A DNA stretch of 64,000 nucleotides from Aralia elata. Taxonomy: Eukaryota; Streptophyta; Magnoliopsida; Apiales; Araliaceae. The stretch is taken from positions 62,001 to 126,000 of the forward strand of contig JAVJAP010000130.1 in NCBI GenBank assembly GCA_034770075.1, in the 5' to 3' direction. The notes beneath the pieces are model-generated. The model was given only the letters and a program-made list of their open reading frames with translations. It searched no databases and was not told the DNA's origin. Each line of letters starts with the position of its first letter. The first letter of the stretch is position 1. A program made the position numbers and the translations under genes. Positions 1 through 12,680 of this stretch are shown here, piece by piece.

Positions 1-832
1 ATTAGAATTGTTCTAATTGATTTATTCACAACCGGTTTAATATGGAGAAGCTAAAGGGTCACACCGCAAAAGGAAAATATTTATTTAAGAAGTAAATAGT
101 ATAATCGTAATAATAAGTTAAGTGTATTTAATTTAATCTATGGAGATAGAATAAATTAAATATCTTAATATTTATTATTTAATATTTTAGAAATATTAAG
201 TATAAATTAATAAGAGGAGTCTTATTATTATTACTATTATTATTATTTAGTTCTTAAAAGGGTTTGGGAATTAACTAATAAAAGTACTATCATAAATTCC
301 TAATTGGATTAGGAGTTTAATTAATTAAAAGAGTTTAATTAAAATAAAAACTCTAATCCTAAATAATTTAGGAGGATTCCCTATATCTATAAATAAGAGG
401 AGTCTTATCATGATTTGGGGTTAGACAGTTACACACTCTTCCATAAGAATTAGAGAGAGAGAGAGTACTTGCAATTTCTAGAGAGATAGAAAATAGGGTT
501 TTACCAATACCCATCTTCTTGAACAACTATTATTCCTTGGTGGATCACCTCTAGAGGCCAAACACTTGGGTGGCTAACGTTGATCAAAGGAAGGAATTTA
601 ATCGGTGGAATTCAAGGAGAACGCGAAGGAATTAGAGGTGAATTTGTACCTGAGAAAACTTTGATTCATGAGGGTATAATTCTATATATCTATCTCTTTC
701 GTTTAATTGATAATTGATCACAAGGATGATCATGGTGATGGTTTGTATGAAAAATTTTAAAATCCGTTTTATTGCGCTTCCGCACTATTTATGTAATTTG
801 ATTGCATGTTTGCGCTATATACAAAGCTAACA
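1..832 (+). repeat. Copia 5' LTR (3' part only)
   Basis: Matches 7219-8053 over its whole length, with roughly 30 differences by eye. A TATA-like box lies at 386-395 in the same place as in the 3' LTR. The LTR ends in CTAACA immediately before the primer binding site. Confidence 0.92.
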
Positions 833-833
833 G

Positions 834-846
834 TGGTATTAGAGCC
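834..846 (+). other. Primer binding site, initiator Met-tRNA type
   Basis: TGGTATTAGAGCC starts one base after the LTR end. It differs by one base from the usual Copia TGGTATCAGAGCC, complementary to the 3' end of initiator methionine tRNA. This fixes the plus orientation of the element. Confidence 0.85.
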
Positions 847-2752
847 TAACCTTGTGCTAATTATCGATTATGATGATTCCATGTATGTATGGGTATGCGA
901 TTGGATCAATTTTCTGGGCAAAGAAAAAAAATTTTGAACTCTGCTACGCAGCGCAGCTGCGCCGCTTCCAGTTCATTCTGGAGCGCAGCCGCGCCCGAAC
1001 CCAGAAATCGTTTCTAGGGGTGCAGCGCTGCCGCACCGCTCCTAGTTCATTTTGGAGCGCGACCGCGCCGATCTGCAGATTTTAAAAAATTCTATTTTGA
1101 TTTTATTTATTTTTAATTAAGATAAAAGGTTTATTTTCAATTGGAATATAATTAAAATTAAAAGTTTTATTTGAACTTGGAATTGGATTCTACGTTAACT
1201 AGAATAAAGGAGTTTATTCACATATGGAATAGGATTCCATGTTTCCTTAAAAATAAAGATGTTTATTTTGATAAGGAATAGGATTCAACATATTTTATTT
1301 TCCAACAATTTTAAGTTAAAATAAAAGAGTTTGTTTTGAACTTGAAATTGGATTCCATGTTAATTGAAATAAAAGAGTTTATTTTAATTTGGAATTTGAT
1401 TAAAAATAAAGGAATTTATTTTTATTCAAAATTGGATAAAATAAAATAAATAAGTTTTATTATGATTTAAATTTTGATTAAAATAAAGGAGTTTATTTTG
1501 TTTCAAAATTAGATTTTTGTAAACTTTTAATTGCCCATTAAATGATATCAATGCATATATGGAATGGTTTTATTATTCATGAGATTAATGATATTTATTG
1601 ATACATATGGAGATATGTATGATAATAAATAGGGATTGATTATGGACTACTGACCAATCTGTAATTGGATTTATTTTAGTGGATGCTTGAATGAATGAGT
1701 TTTTATAAATGGGGTTTGCGTACCTCGTCTTCTCTAGTTTTTCTTGATATAAATTCTATCTTCCTCCTATGTACCTCCCCTTGATTGCTGATCAAAGTTT
1801 CTATTTATTGTAAATAGTTTATGTAATAGGTTTAGTTAGAATTACTTGAAGAATCGGAGACCAAGGAGCAAGGAGCGCTTGAAGACCCGTTTGTAATGGA
1901 GCCCGGGTTTAAATGTAATAGTTATATTTAAATTTTGTTCTCGCACCCTAAGTTTGACCTTTTGGTTCACTTGGTGGCTCTAGTGAACCAAACTAGAATA
2001 AAAACCCATAATCAATCCGGGTAAAATATAGTATTCTATATGTGCATGCTTACTATGTATATATTATATATTATACAACATGCTTCATATGTTAAATAAT
2101 ATGACGCATATTTTATATATATATGTGCATGCGCGCTAAACAAGATGAGACAAATAATAACAAACCCCTCAATAAATCATATTAAGTCCTAAGCGTTTAA
2201 AGATGTTCGCAATATCGAACGTCGCCTTCTAGCATGGTAAAATAATAGAGTATTAAATATTTAATATGAGTTTGTTGTGCACACACAAGGCGAGTATTAA
2301 ATATTTAAGATGTTGTTTTATCACATTTGATGCTTATTAAGGAATTGAACATTACTGCTTTGTTGTGCACACACAAGGGCGGTCTTTTTCTCTTCACATA
2401 TATGGAAGTGCTAGGTTGGACTTAACTTAAATTATTTTAGTTCGGATGTGCACACACTTGACCATTATAATCTAAGAGGCAAAATACAAGGAGTTACATA
2501 GTGATGTAATTGACAATTGTTGTCTACCTATTTATTTATATATAGTTTGTTGTGCACACACAAGACTATATACATTTGAAATGAGATCCTTATTCTCACT
2601 AGCAAATCTTTAATTAGATTTGTCGAACTATATAATGAGGGTAATATAGTTTGATGAAAAAGTGAGAGATACCAATTTAAAATAAAGACTTAATTTATTT
2701 TGGTAATTAATGTATGCTAAAATGTTGTCTATTTCATTTACAGAATTTTACA
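847..2752 (+). other. Copia untranslated leader with GC-rich patch and repeated motif
   Basis: A 1.9-kb leader lies between the primer site and gag. It contains an unusually GC-rich stretch at about 940-1075 (repeated GCGCAGC/GCCGCGCC-type strings) in otherwise AT-rich DNA. A near-palindromic motif, TTTGTTGTGCACACACAAG, occurs at 2271, 2359 and 2546, with a diverged copy near 2441. The open frame at 870-1085 only reflects the GC-rich patch and resembles no known protein. Confidence 0.6.
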
Positions 2753-5700
2753 ATGTCTAATTTACTATCAGTGCGGAGCATATTAGATGCTAATTAACTG
2801 GACCAAATAACACAGACTAGTTAAGGAATTTGAGAATAGTTCTCAAGGCTGAAAAACTATCTTATGTCCTTAATACGCCTATCCCTGCAATGGTTGTAGA
2901 CAATGCCTCTGAGGAAGAGATTACTATTTTTAAAAAGTAGTAACATGATGCACAGTTGGCTCAATGCATCATGCTCGCATCCATGAGTAACGAGCTTCAG
3001 CGTCAGCATGAAACTATGGATGCTTCTATTATACTCCTGCACCTTCAAGCATTTGAAGGGTGAGGAAAGTAGGACTATTAGATATCAGATATCTAAGGAG
3101 CTTTTCCGATCTAGAATGACCGATGGCACTACAGTACAAACATATGTCCTAAAATGATCAATCTGATTGAACAATTGGGACAACTGGGTTTTAATGGATG
3201 GAGAGTTGATCCAAGATTTGATCTTGCAATCACTTCCGGACTCTTTCTCACAAATTGTTGTGAATTTCCACATAAACAAGCTATATGTCAGCCTGCCTGA
3301 GTTGCTTAAACATGTTGAAAACTGTAAAGAGTCAGTTTCCAACCAAGAAAGATCAAGTCTTACTGGTAGATGATTCTTTCAGGAAGCGGAAGAGGGCCAA
3401 AGGATCTTCTTAAAAGAAGAACAATTTAAAGAAGGTAAATGGAAAGGCAAAAACAAAGGACAATAAGAACAAGACTGATGCAGATAGCAAAGGAGTTTTC
3501 TTCCACTGCAATAAGCCTGGATACTAGAAAGGAAACTGTAAGGAGAATCTTACAGAGGCTAACTAGAAGAAGCTTAGTGAAGCTTCGGTTACAGATACAG
3601 GTTTGTTCATGATTAAAAATAAATCTTTCTGTAAGTCAAGGTTCTACTTGGGTATTGGATACCGGCTGTAGTTCTCACGTATGCAATCCAATGCAGAGAC
3701 TAAGCAGAAGTAGAAAGCTAAACAAAGAGTAAGTAATCTTATGTGTGGGAATGGAGCAAAGGTTGCTGCATTAACTATAGGATCTTATAGTTTAGTATTG
3801 CCTACGGGCAAATCTATTAAGTTAATAAGTTGTTATTATGTTTCAGTTCTTATTAAAAACATTAGAACTTTCGTTGTTGGACAAGGAAGGTTCTGGTATT
3901 ATATTTAAGAACAATTGTTGTTCTATTTATAATGATAATGTTTTATTTGAAACTGGAAGATTACTTGATAGACTTTGTATACTTAATTTACATGAAAAAC
4001 ATTTTGCAAATTGAAAAAATTAATAAAAGAAAATGAGATGGTCATTCAAAGAGTTGAATGTGTGTATTTGATAAAATACAAGTCTGAATCATTTGAAATG
4101 TTCAAAGAATTCAGAAGTGAAACATATTGACAAAGTATTAAGATTCTTTGATCAGATCGAGAAAAGAATACTTGTGCAATAAGTTTTTAGATCATCTCAA
4201 AATGGTATTTTCCCATAATGGACACCTCCTAATACGCAATAATTGATTGGTGTATCTAAAAGGAGAAATTATACCTTGTTGGACATGGTGCAGTCCATAA
4301 TGGTTTTTATCGACTTTCTAGTATCTATCTGGGGTTATGCCCTAGAAACGGCTGCATATCTACAAAAATAAGGTAACCTCAAAAATTCGAGCCCAAGACT
4401 CCATAAAGGTTATAGATAGGAAGGATTCCTACTCTTAAGTATGTTAAGATAAGGGGTTGTCCAGCTTATGTGAAAAGGTTTCAAAGATAAGTTTGGGACA
4501 AAATCTGACAAGTGCAGACTTGTGGGATATACTAAAGAAAGTTTAGGGTATTATTACTATAATCCTACACGCTGCCTTCTTAGATAAAGGTGTTTATCAT
4601 TGAAGGAGTTAGTGGGAGGGTAATAGATCTTGAAGGAGTTCAAGAACCACAAAGCACTTTAAGTGGAACCGAGGAACCTGTAGATAGACCTAGTGTACCA
4701 CAACCGAATCGTAAATCTGGAAGAGTACCGAAGATACATGGGAGGTATGGATTCATCATAGAGGATGATGATGAGGTACACATTATATAGGATGATGATC
4801 CAGTTATATACGATGAGGCTATGAGTAGAAGACACTCAGAGAAATGGCAGATGGCCATGAAATCCGAAATGGACTCTATGTATGAGAACCAGGTATAGAC
4901 TCTGGTTACTCCACAAAAGGGCATAGTGCATAGAGTGTGAATATGGGTCTTTAAGAGAAAGACTGGGGCAAATGGCAAGGTGGAGACCTATAAGACCAGA
5001 CCTGTTTAAAAGGTTTTTCAAGTCAAGGAGTTGACTGTGATAAAACCTTATTACCGGGTAGTGCTCAAGTCCATTTGGATTTTGCTTGTGATTGCAGCTT
5101 ATTACGAAATCTGGCAAAATAGATGTGGAGACGCCCTTCCTCAATAAAGATTTAAGGAGAATGTATGTATGATACAACCAGAGGATTTTGTTTCAAAGGT
5201 TGAAGCAAATCATGTATATAAGCTGCAACGATCCATTTATGGATTGAAACAAGCTTCTCAAAGAGGGAACATTCGTTTTGATGAGACAATCAAAAGAGTT
5301 TGATTTTATCAAAAACGAGAATGAACCTAATGTGTACAAAAGGGTCAGTGGGAGCACTGTGACATTCTTAGTATTATATGTTAATATACTACTGATAAGG
5401 AATGACACACCAATGCTACAATCAGTAAAGATAAAATTGTCTAAACATTCCTCCATGAATAACTTGGGAAGAACATCCTATAAATTGGGGATATAAATCT
5501 ATATAGATAAATTTAAAAGGATGTTCGGCTTGACCCAATGAACGTATATTCATTCGATGTTAAAGGCATTTAGCATGGCAAACTCCAAGAGATGTCTCAT
5601 GATGATGAGCCATGGAGTGTGTCTCTTTAAAATTGTACCCAATTGAAAAGCGAGATCGCATGAGTTACTATCATGTATGCAATGAATATACAAGGCCTGA

Positions 5701-6240
5701 TATTGATCAGTCGTATTCAGGGAAAGATCACTGTAAGACAGTGATAAACATCTTTAAGTACTTAACCGGTACTGAAGATGTGATCATGATTTATGGTATG
5801 TCTGAATTAAAACTAGAGGATTAAACAGACTCAAGTTTTTTCAAACTGACCAAGACAATAACAAATCCACTTTAGGGTAAATCGTTACCTTGAATGGTGG
5901 TGCAGTGAATTGAAAAAGTTCCAAACAGCAAAGAGTTGTTGGTTTAGTGACAAAGACAAAGTATATAACTGTAAATGAAGCTGCAAGTTGATTGTTTGGA
6001 TGAAAAGTTCATTACAGAACTAGGAATAGTTCCTAAGTCTCATCTTGGATTCAAACAAGTGTTGCAGCACTTTCATTTGATTAGTGGAATCATTGAAAGA
6101 GGAAAAGTCACTATAGAGATAGTAGACTCTGGAGAACAACATTGCATATCCATCTACTGAAGCTTTATCCAACAGCAGGATGATCGTCACTTAGAGAAGA
6201 AGGGTATTAGATACCATGACGATTGGTTTTGGTTCAAGTG
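2753..6240 (+). pseudogene. Copia gag-pol polyprotein, decayed
   Basis: Reading across frames gives the full Copia order. Gag starts at the ATG at 2753. A CCHC-like knuckle lies near 3500. The protease motif WVLDTGCSSHV is at 3648-3680. Integrase C-terminal remnants (LLDMVQS, WGYALETAAYL, DKCRLVGY) run 4262-4560, reverse transcriptase 4840-5560 and RNase H about 5690-6200. Many stops and frameshifts break it, several of the TGG-to-TAG or CAG-to-TAG kind. The catalytic YVDD box of the reverse transcriptase near 5377-5405 reads YVN and has lost a codon, so no active enzyme can be made. Known family role: particle formation, reverse transcription and integration of the element's own RNA. Confidence 0.9.
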
Positions 6241-6246
6241 GGAGAT
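6236..6246 (+). other. Polypurine tract of the Copia element
   Basis: AAGTGGGAGAT directly precedes the inferred 3' LTR start. The string matches the usual plant Copia polypurine tract that primes plus-strand DNA synthesis. Confidence 0.75.
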
Positions 6247-8053
6247 TGAAAGTAGTATGCACACAAGCCAATCATATTTGATATGATGTAGTATATACTT
6301 TGTAATCTTATTCGGTTATTAAAGGCATTTTATATTATCTACATAGTGCTGTTATATTAAATGTGATAAACCCATAGTTTTCAGCAATGATTTTAGAATC
6401 ATGATGGGGATCATGCTAATGAGATCTAAATTCTAGATAGCTCACAAACTAAAATCGTTCCTAATCGTTGGATTACTAAAACGGGGATTAGTGAATCCGG
6501 ATAGATTAGTACATACGTTGCTTGCTCTTAGGAAGAGGATGATTGATCTCATAATCATTTGTGTGGAGACACTAAAACAAGTATATAGGTACTTATTGGA
6601 GAATAAGTACACTGAACGTGACTCGCTAAGAAATACCTAATGGAGTTTTACTCGCCTATCAATAGGAATTCCTCTAGTGATAGTAGTACAAGTGATCCTT
6701 AGACTTGAGATCATCATAGTATCTTGTGTGTGATGAGTTATACTTTGACATGTCCCTTAAGACCCTTAGGGTATATCAAAGGGTATGATTGGGTATAATA
6801 AGTTGCACATGGAGATAGGTGAATGGTCAACAAAGAATCTACCACTTCTAGTAAAAGGAGTGAATATCCTATGTGATTTGATAAATGACAACTCAGAAGT
6901 CTTTGGCCAAAGCAGAATGAAATTAGAAAGGAGTTTCTAATTTGGATTAATCAGAGTTGTGCATTTGAGAATCGAAATACATGTAATTAAATAAAATAAG
7001 ACTTGACAGTAATTCCATGTCTTATATTTAATTGGGACATTGTATGGTAGAAGGATTGAATTGTACGGTAACTATTCACTAAAAGGTTCTTTTGCGATTA
7101 ATGTTGAAATCTATATTATCTAGAAAGTCGTTGTTCGCTAAGGGGGCTTACCCTTATTGTAGAATAAATATTATTTATTTAAATGAATTAAATAGTTTAA
7201 TTTATTTATTTAAATAAAATTAGAATTGTTCTAATTGATTTATTCACAACCGGCTTAATATGGAGAACCTAAAGGGTCACACCGCAAAAGGAAAATATTT
7301 ATTTAAGAAGTAAATGACATAATCGTAATAATAAGTTAAGTGTATTTAATTTAATCGATGGAGATAGAATAAATTAAATAGCTTAATATTTATTATTTAA
7401 TATTTTAGAAATATTAAATATAAATTAATAAGAGGAGTCTTATTATTATTATTACTATTATTATTATTTAGTTCTTAAAAGGGTTTGGGAATTAATTAAT
7501 AAAAGTACTATCATAAATTCCTAATTGGATTAGGAGTTTAATTAATTAAAAGAGTTTAATTAAAATAAAAACCCTAATCCTAAATATTTTAGGAGGGTTC
7601 CCTATATCTATAAATAAGAGAGGTCTTATCATGATTTGGGGTTAGACAGTTACACACTCTTCCATAAGAATTGGAGACAAAGAGAGTTCTTGCAATTTCT
7701 ATAGAGATAGAAACTAGGGTTTTGCCAATACTCATCTTCTTGAACAACTATTATTCCTTGGTGGATCACCTCTAGAGGCCAAACACTTGGGTGGCTAACG
7801 TTGATCAAAGGAAGGAATTTAATCGGTGGAATTCATGGAGAACGCGAAGGAATTGGAGGTGAATTTGTACCTGAGGAAACTTCGATTCACGAGGGTATAA
7901 TTATATATCTCTATCTTTTTCGTTTAATTGATAATTGATCACAAGGATGATCATGGTGATGGTTTGTATGAAAAATTTTAAAATCCGTTTTATTGCGCTT
8001 CCGCACTATTTATGTAATTTGATTGCATGTTCGCGCTATATACAAACCTAACA
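6247..8053 (+). repeat. Copia 3' LTR
   Basis: About 1.8 kb, from the TG after the polypurine tract to the CTAACA end. Its last 835 bases match positions 1-832. A TATA-like box CTATAAATA lies at 7608-7616. The exact 5' boundary is inferred from the polypurine tract, because the matching part of the other LTR is outside the window. The junction to Gypsy integrase coding is at 8053/8054. Confidence 0.85.
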
Positions 8054-11000
8054 GTTGATGTTCTGCCTTGACTCGTTGACAAGTTAAACATTGACTAACA
8101 CATTCGGCAACCTCTCTCTTCATATTCGGCCACCAAAAATGTTGACGCAAATTTTGATACATCTTTGTACTACCCGGGTGAATTGAGTATCTCGTACTGT
8201 GCGCTTCTTGTAAAATCTCCTCTCTTAATTCTGGTACTGAAGGTACCCAAACTCGCTCTTCGAACCTCAATAATCCGGTGCCATCAATTTTATACTTCAA
8301 CTCTTCACCTTCAGCTAACCATTTCTTAATGTTACCACATTCTTCATCATTTTTTTGAGCCTCTTTCACCTTATCTAATAAGGTTGGACTTGCTTCCATC
8401 TCCATCACTTTCTCCTCCGAATCATTTGGCTTTTTCACCTCCAACTGCATTCTAGGCATTTCTTTTACTAGTTCTTCCTGCCCTATCAATGCAAACAACT
8501 TTTCTCTACTCTTTCTGCTTAAAGCATCTGCCACTACATTGGCCTTTCCCGGATGGTAGAAAATATCACAATCGTAGTCTTTGATCAATTCTAACCACCT
8601 CCTCTGCCTCATGTTCAATTCTTTTTGTGTAAAGATATACTTCAGACTCTTGTGATCTGTATATATCTCATATTTTTCCCCATAGAGATAATGTCTCCAT
8701 ATTTTAAGGGCAAACACTACCGCTGCCAACTCCAAGTCATGGGTAGGGTATCCCTTTTCATAGTCCTACAATTGGCGTGACGCATACACAATGAGTTTAC
8801 CATTCTGCATCAGCACACAACCCAGTTCTTTGTGAGACGTATCACTATATACTGTAAAACCTCCCGTACTATCTGGTAAGGATAACACAAGTGCTTCACT
8901 TAGTCGCTTCTTCAACTCCTGAAAACTCTGCTCACATTTCTCCGTCCATGCATACTTAACAATCTTCCTTGTCAAATTAGTCAATGGAGTCGCTATCTTC
9001 GAGAAATCTTGAATGAACCTTCGATAATATCCTGCCAATCCCTAGAAACTCCTGACTTCTGTCGGCGTCTTCGGTTGTTCCCAATTTTTCACCGCTTCTA
9101 CCTTTGCTAGATCAACAGAAATTCCTTCGTTGTCGATAACATGTCCCAAAAACTGAACTCTCTTCAACCAGAATTCACATTTTGAAATTTTCGCATATAA
9201 TTTCTCCTTTCTTAATGTTTCCAATACTATCCTTAGATGTTCGGCATGCTCTTCTTCAGTTTTTGAATACACCAATATATCATCAATGAACACAACCACA
9301 TACTTGTCCAAGTATTGCTTGAACACTCTGTTCATCAAGTCCATAAATGCGGCTGGTGCATTCGTCAATCCAAACGACATCACTAAAAACTCATAATGAC
9401 CGTAACGAGTTCTAAATGCTGTCTTTGGTACATCCTCCGTCCGCACCTTCAACTGATGATAACCAGTCCTCAAATCAATCTTTGAAAAATACTTCGCTCC
9501 TTTAAGTTGATCAAACAAATCGTCTATTCTCGGTAACGGATACTTGTTCTTGATTGTCACCTTATTCAATTCTCTATAATCTATACACAACCTCATTGAT
9601 CCATCATTCTTCTTTACAAACAACAATGGTGCTCCCCACGGAGATACACTAGGTTGAATGTACTTCTTGTCTAACAACTCCTGCAGTTGGACCATTAACT
9701 CTTTCATTTCTACCGGAGCCATCCTATATGGTGCTTTCGATATTGGCGCTGTCCCCGGTACTAAATCAATTACAAACTCTATTTCTCGGTCTGGTGGGAG
9801 TCCCGACAATTCCTCTGGAAAAACATCCCCAAACTCATTAACTATAGGTATCTGCCTCATGTCAGAATTCACCATTCTTGTATCCACTACATGAGCCAAA
9901 TATCCTTCACATCCTTTCTTTAACATTTTCTTGGCCTGCATCATCGTCAGACAACTCGATTGCCTTGGTGACTTGCTACCATAAAATACAACCTTAGACT
10001 TATTTGGTGTCTTAAGGCATATGGTCTTCTTCTGACAGTCAATGACTGCTTCATGGTTAAACAACCAATTCATTCCTAGGATCACATCAAATTCTCCTAA
10101 GCGTATCGGAATTAAATTCATGCTTAACCTATGTCCCCTTATTTTCACATAACAGTTTCTATGGATATACTCAACAGGAACCACTTCTTTATTTGCAACC
10201 TCCATATTCATTGGGTTTTCTAACTTTTCACGAGGTAACTCTAGCCTTCTAGAAAATTCATCAGATACAAATGAACAGGTAGCTCCCGAATCAAATAATA
10301 CATATGCATTTATATTATTGATCGGAATAATACCTGACACCACCTCTTTGGATGCCACTGCGTCTTGAACTGCCATGTTGAATGTTCTAGCTGTTGGTTT
10401 GCTCTGCTATGATGGCCCTCCAATGGTTAATTTGGGGTTACTACCCTTGTTGTCGCTTCCTCCATCAGTATTCTTCTTCAACAGACAATCACTGAATCTA
10501 TGTTCCTTTCCTCCATATGAAAAGCAACATCTCTTCTTTGATTTGGGACAATCTGGAGAAATATGTCCTTTCTGACCGCAATTATAACATACATACTTCC
10601 CCTTTAAACACTCCCCATAGTGATTCTTCCCACACTTGCTACATGTCGGTTTCATCTGCTGTGAACTTCCTTATTGATTCCCCGAGTTATTACCATTGTT
10701 GTCCCACTTACACTTTTTTTTGTTACTACCACCGCTGTTGACATTCTGATTCCCACCTTCATTCTTTTTCTTATTTTTTTCTCGGTTATACTTGGATACT
10801 GCTTCACTTCCCCCTTCTGCAATGATTTCCTTCTATAACAGAGTCGAAAATGAATCAATCTGTAGTACTGCTACCTTGTTGAATATCCACGGTTTTAATC
10901 CGTTCTCAAAACATCGTGCCTTGTGTTCCTCTGTATCCACTTGATGTGGTGCGAACCTTGCTAACTCGTTGAATTTGGCGGCGTATTCCGCAACTGACAT

Positions 11001-11486
11001 ATTCTCTTACTTCAGTTCTAAGAATTTAACCTCCATCCTTCCTTGCATACGTCGTGGAATGTAATTCTCGAAAAACAACTCTTTGAATCTCTCCCATGTT
11101 ACAACTCCTTCTCCAGCTCTATTCTGATTCGATTCCCACTAGAAATTAGCTTCTCCTTTCATCAAGTAGGTAGCGAAAGACGTCTTTTGCTCCTCAGCAA
11201 CTCTTGCAATAATAAAAGCCTTCTCCATTTCCTTCACCCATGTTTGAGCTTCGATTGGATCTATTGTTCCCTTAAACTCTGGCGGACCTACTGCCTTAAA
11301 GTCTTTAAAATTTGCCATTAGATTCCCTAGCGGAATTCCTGCGACTGGTGTCCGATTCTGCATAGCCTCTACCAGCATATTCACAAAATCTTGTATAGGG
11401 TTCGTGTTACCTTCTTCATTATTAATGCAGTCTTCTACCCTTCGGTTTCGTTGTTCTCTTCTTGGCCGCATTGTCTGAATAAACAA
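8054..11486 (-). pseudogene. Gypsy gag-pol polyprotein with in-frame stops, truncated in integrase
   Basis: A single reading frame runs from the Met codon at 11486 to the Copia junction with no frameshift but seven stop codons (near 11140, 11009, 10835, 10674, 10408, 9043 and 8767). Domains in order: retrotransposon gag; a CCHC knuckle CYNCGQKGHISPDC near 10590-10550; a second knuckle damaged at one Cys; aspartic protease FDSGATCSFVS near 10295; reverse transcriptase with FIDD box near 9290; RNase H (YTDHKSL near 8665); and the integrase HHCC zinc finger ending in CLTCQRVK near 8075. The integrase core is absent because the Copia element inserted there. Most stops fit C-to-T or G-to-A changes from Gln or Trp codons. 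The protein would copy and integrate the element; this copy cannot. Confidence 0.93.
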
Positions 11487-11903
11487 AACCTTAAGTTACT
11501 ACTTTGTGTTTTACATTTTATACCACATTTTATTAGTGTTAACATAAAAAAATAAAAAAAATTAATGCTTAATTTTAAGCTCAGTCAAACAAAACATAAC
11601 GTTGCACTTACATTCATATACCAAACATTAGTATTACACACTTATAATATTTTGGCAAATCACTATAAATGCCATTTATCCCACTTAAACGGCAAAAGAC
11701 GGAATTTACCAAAAGTTATACTCCTCTAATCCCATAAGGTGGGGATACATCATATTACCCACTACCTCTCACAGTCTGAGGTTTATATCATACATCATAT
11801 AACCCTAGTAAACAAAAGGGGTACATATTGCATCTATATACATAATAACTAAATTATATCATTACTGCATGTCCTGCTGAGTCACATCTGCATGAACATG
11901 CTC
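11487..11903 (-). other. Gypsy spacer between upstream ORF and gag
   Basis: About 420 bases of AT-rich, non-coding DNA with short C-rich strings such as CCCATAAGG. No gene or conserved motif is visible. In this orientation it would be the leader directly before gag. Confidence 0.5.
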
Positions 11904-12467
11904 CTACTGTCCTTGCGGAAATATTTCATCCATAACTCGGCGACGAACCGAACGACTGGTCTCTCCTACCTCCATATAAGGCCTCCTCTCTCCAACTCTC
12001 TGACTCATATAGGCTGAATCCAAAGCTAGCCCCAAAGTCTCTATCCTGACATTCTTTGCCTGCAATACTGCCTCTAGCTGGTCAACCTTCTTTGCTGCTC
12101 GGACCCAGGCTTCCTCAACCCGAATCCTTTCAGCGATATCTATGTCAAACTCAAACTGCATAACCTGATGCTCTATGTTCAACACTCCCAACTTCACTTC
12201 CCCTTACTCTAACTTTTCTTTCAGCTCTGCTAATTCTGCCTGAGCTTGATAAGCTGCATCTCTATACTGTTGTTCCATAAACTGATGTGTGAGGTTCTGT
12301 TCTTCTAAATGGTTAATTCTATTCTCCAACTCATTGTTCCTAGCCAATAAGTCCCCAATCAATTCATCCTCAGGGGTATCCTCTAACACCTCATGCTCAA
12401 CTGGCTCATCTATAGGATCTACCTGCTCCTGATCCACAGTATGACTATCTTGTCGCTCTTCAGACAT
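11904..12467 (-). pseudogene. Extra coiled-coil ORF upstream of Gypsy gag
   Basis: Met at 12467 opens a frame of about 187 codons interrupted by one TAA at 12201-12203; the second half continues in the same frame to a stop at 11904. The first part is acidic (DEPVEHEVLEDTPEDE) followed by a heptad-like Glu/Leu-rich stretch (NNELENRINHLEEQN). The second part also looks helical (KKVDQLEAVLQAKNVRIETL) and ends with an Arg-rich tail. It lies between the primer site and gag. I do not recognise it as a standard Gypsy domain. A coiled-coil structural or gag-accessory protein is an inference only. Confidence 0.55.
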
Positions 12468-12668
12468 CCTATGATCACAATACCAAAAACAAACAAATAA
12501 ACAACATTAGTGTCACAATAAAATATATTCATTGATGAAATGAAATGATATTTTATTATGTACACCTATACTAGATGAATTTTCACAATCCATCTTCTAG
12601 CATACTCTATACGAGTCTCCTTCTAAGGTTATAACCTAGGTTTTGCATCCTAAAGTTTATAACCTACA

Positions 12669-12680
12669 GCTTTGATACCA
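12669..12680 (-). other. Gypsy primer binding site, initiator Met-tRNA type
   Basis: On the minus strand this reads TGGTATCAAAGC, three bases after the inferred LTR end at 12684. It fixes the element's orientation and the LTR boundary. Confidence 0.8.

Larger units (their letters stand above)
1..8053 (+). mobile_element. Copia LTR retrotransposon, truncated by window start
   Basis: The sequence from position 1 is repeated from 7219 with few differences, which defines two long terminal repeats around a Copia-type interior (primer site, long leader, gag-pol, polypurine tract). The 5' LTR lacks roughly its first 970 bases because the window begins inside it. The element sits within the integrase of a minus-strand Gypsy element: Gypsy coding resumes directly at 8054. 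The flanking GTTGA at 8054-8058 would be the 5-bp target duplication, but its partner lies outside the window. Confidence 0.93.

Noticed and set aside
870..1085. Small ORF in the Copia leader
   Set aside because: It spans the GC-rich repeat patch, has no family resemblance, and lies well before gag at 2753.
9658..9894. Plus-strand ORF opposite Gypsy RT
   Set aside because: Shadow of the minus-strand polyprotein; the same holds for 10375-10575, 10517-10741 and 11043-11321.
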